A stretch of DNA of 64,000 nucleotides from Flavobacterium algicola (GTDB lineage: Bacteria; Bacteroidota; Bacteroidia; Flavobacteriales; Flavobacteriaceae). The notes under the pieces were generated by a model. That model was not told the origin of the DNA. It ran no database searches and worked only from the letters and a program-made list of their open reading frames with translations. The position numbers were made by a program, and so were the translations under genes. Below are positions 62,201-64,000 of the stretch, one piece after another; within the stretch, counting starts at the first letter, position 1; each line of letters starts with the position of its first letter. Where the stretch lies: assembly GCF_022399565.1 (NCBI RefSeq), contig NZ_JAJTUT010000002.1:186001-250000 (forward strand). The letters are read 5' to 3'.

Positions 62201-64000
62201 ATGTCTGAAGGAGAAAAGTTAATTCCTATTAACATAGAAGATGAAATGAAATCAGCTTACATTGATTATTCGATGTCAGTTATTGTATCAAGAGCACTTC
62301 CAGATGTTAGAGATGGCTTGAAGCCTGTTCACCGAAGAGTTCTTTATGGAATGTATGATTTAGGAGTTTTTTCGAATAAAGCCCATAAAAAGTCCGCTAG
62401 AATTGTCGGGGAAGTTCTAGGTAAGTATCACCCTCACGGAGATACGTCAGTATATGATGCAATGGTTCGTATGGCTCAAGAGTGGAGTTTACGTTATTTA
62501 TTAGTAGATGGTCAAGGTAACTTTGGTTCTGTAGATGGAGATAGTCCAGCTGCGATGCGTTATACTGAGGCCAGAATGCGCAAGATTTCTGAAGAAATAA
62601 TGGCAGATATCGAGAAGGAAACAGTTGATTTTCAGTTGAACTTTGATGATACATTATATGAACCTAAAGTAATGCCAACCCGTGTTCCAACTTTGTTGAT
62701 AAACGGAGCAACAGGTATTGCAGTAGGTATGGCAACAAATATGCCCCCACACAACTTAACAGAGGTAATCAATGGAACATTGGCCTACATGGACAATAAT
62801 GATATTGAAATCGATGAGTTAATGAATCACATAAAAGCACCAGATTTCCCTACAGGAGGTGTTATATATGGTTACGAAGGAGTTCGTGAAGCTTTTAAAA
62901 CGGGTAGAGGTAGAGTAGTGATGCGCGCCAAAGTCGGTTTTGAAGAAGTGGATGGTAGAGAAAGTATTATCGTAACCGAGATTCCATACCAAGTCAATAA
63001 AGCAGACATGATCAAGCGTACTGCTGATTTGGTGAATGACAAAAAAATTGAAGGTATTGCAAATATTCGTGACGAGTCAGATAGAAATGGTATGCGCATC
63101 GTTTATATCTTGAAACGTGATGCAACTCCAAATGTAGTTTTGAATACATTATATAAGTACACGCAATTACAATCTTCTTTCAGTGTAAATAATATTGCAT
63201 TGGTAAAAGGACGTCCGCAAATGTTGAATCTTAAAGATATGATTCATTATTTTGTAGAGCACCGTCATGATGTTGTTACGCGTAGAACGCAGTTCGAACT
63301 TAAGAAAGCGGAAGCAAGAGCACATATACTAGAAGGTTTGATTATCGCTTCTGACAATATCGACGAAGTGATTGCTTTGATTAAAGCGTCTAAAAGTACA
63401 GAGGAAGCAAGAGAGAAATTAATCGAAAGATTTAAATTAACAGATATTCAAGCTCGTGCTATTGTTGAAATGCGTTTGCGTCAATTAACAGGTCTGGAAC
63501 AAGATAAGTTAAGAACAGAGTACGAAGAAATTATGAAGTTAATAGACTACTTAAAAGGTTTATTGGCTGATGTTAACCTTAGAATAGCATTAATAAAAGA
63601 AGAATTAGAAGAAATTCGCGAAAAATACGGAGATGAACGTCGCTCTGTTATTGAGTATTCTGGTGGTGATGTAAGTATCGAAGATTTAATTGCTGATGAG
63701 AATGTAGTAATTACAATTTCGCATGCTGGTTACATTAAACGTACAAACTTAACAGAATACAAAACTCAAAATAGAGGTGGAGTTGGTCAAAAAAGTGCTG
63801 GTACAAGAGATCAAGATTTCTTAGAGCATATGTTTGTAGCGACGAATCATCAGTATATGATGTTCTTTACTCAAAAAGGAAAATGTTTCTGGATGAGAGT
63901 TTATGAAATACCAGAAGGTAGTAAAACGGCTAAAGGTAGAGCGATACAAAATCTAGTCAACATTGAGAGCGATGATAAGGTAAAAGCATTTATTTGTACG
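62201..64000 (+). CDS. gyrA: DNA gyrase subunit A (N-terminal 600 residues; runs off the window)
   Basis: ATG at 62201; the frame is open to the last base, so the C-terminal domain is partly missing. The winged-helix 5Y-CAP domain holds the catalytic Tyr in '[10 protein letters not shown]'. The quinolone-resistance region is '[17 protein letters not shown]', so the residue at E. coli Ser83 is Thr and that at Asp87 is Asp. The C-terminal wheel domain begins near res. 505 ('[16 protein letters not shown]') with the GyrA-box-like 'QNRGGVGQ'. GyrA cuts and rejoins DNA to introduce negative supercoils with GyrB. Confidence 0.97.
   Translation, partial: MSEGEKLIPINIEDEMKSAYIDYSMSVIVSRALPDVRDGLKPVHRRVLYGMYDLGVFSNKAHKKSARIVGEVLGKYHPHGDTSVYDAMVRMAQEWSLRYLLVDGQGNFGSVDGDSPAAMRYTEARMRKISEEIMADIEKETVDFQLNFDDTLYEPKVMPTRVPTLLINGATGIAVGMATNMPPHNLTEVINGTLAYMDNNDIEIDELMNHIKAPDFPTGGVIYGYEGVREAFKTGRGRVVMRAKVGFEEVDGRESIIVTEIPYQVNKADMIKRTADLVNDKKIEGIANIRDESDRNGMRIVYILKRDATPNVVLNTLYKYTQLQSSFSVNNIALVKGRPQMLNLKDMIHYFVEHRHDVVTRRTQFELKKAEARAHILEGLIIASDNIDEVIALIKASKSTEEAREKLIERFKLTDIQARAIVEMRLRQLTGLEQDKLRTEYEEIMKLIDYLKGLLADVNLRIALIKEELEEIREKYGDERRSVIEYSGGDVSIEDLIADENVVITISHAGYIKRTNLTEYKTQNRGGVGQKSAGTRDQDFLEHMFVATNHQYMMFFTQKGKCFWMRVYEIPEGSKTAKGRAIQNLVNIESDDKVKAFICT

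Noticed and set aside
1..64000. CRISPR arrays, transposases, integrases, phage or defence genes
   Set aside because: No regularly spaced repeats and no proteins of these types were found on either strand.

Overview
This window is AT-rich chromosomal DNA from a member of the Bacteroidota, most likely a marine or algae-associated Flavobacteriaceae. The evidence is the set of secreted sulfatases and glycosidases with SPI or lipoprotein signals, promoters of the TAnnTTTG type, almost no Shine-Dalgarno sites, a tmRNA tag ending GENNYALAA, a fused aspartokinase/homoserine dehydrogenase, and CarboxypepD-reg/TonB receptor architecture.

Region 1 (1-32644) is the accessory part: a large polysaccharide utilisation locus. 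The plus-strand arm (1-27055) holds a truncated sulfatase at the window edge and five complete ones. Between them lie two GH29 fucosidases (one broken by an in-frame TGA), a divergent GH29-like enzyme, a Tat-exported SGNH esterase, GH43, a parallel beta-helix enzyme (probable GH141), GH116, GH97, GH95 and a GH117/GH43-like propeller. The converging minus-strand arm (27318-32644) is three more sulfatases. All eight complete sulfatases keep the Cys-type formylglycine motif. Sulfatases together with GH29, GH95 and probable GH141 point to a sulfated, fucose-rich algal glycan such as fucoidan, with other side sugars handled by GH43, GH97, GH116 and GH117-like enzymes. No SusC/SusD pair or regulator lies in the window, so these are probably to the left. 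Gene relics between the operons, including a decayed sulfatase, show that the locus is being remodelled.

Region 2 (33000-42800) is mixed metabolism. A merC-folE-PTPS operon has two palindromes overlapping its promoter, which look like a Fur/Zur-type operator. It is followed by an Lrp regulator divergent from an SBF transporter, a mesD-mesX folate-independent methionine synthase pair, a stretch of decayed sequence, the tmRNA gene, a class C beta-lactamase-like serine hydrolase and a saccharopine dehydrogenase-like protein.

Region 3 (42800-64000) is mostly conserved core. It has two paralogous exported TPR-like proteins, a TonB-dependent receptor with a PAP2 phosphatase, a small membrane protein and an ECF sigma factor. 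The thrA-thrB-thrC operon is preceded by a threonine-rich leader peptide ORF (thrL-like, 32 aa, 12 Thr) with its own promoter and mutually exclusive RNA hairpins. Next come DUF47-PiT phosphate uptake, a RimB-RimK fusion, clpC and the first 600 codons of gyrA. The most useful new observations are the threonine leader, the putative zinc operator of merC-folE-PTPS, the interrupted GH29 gene and the sulfatase relic.
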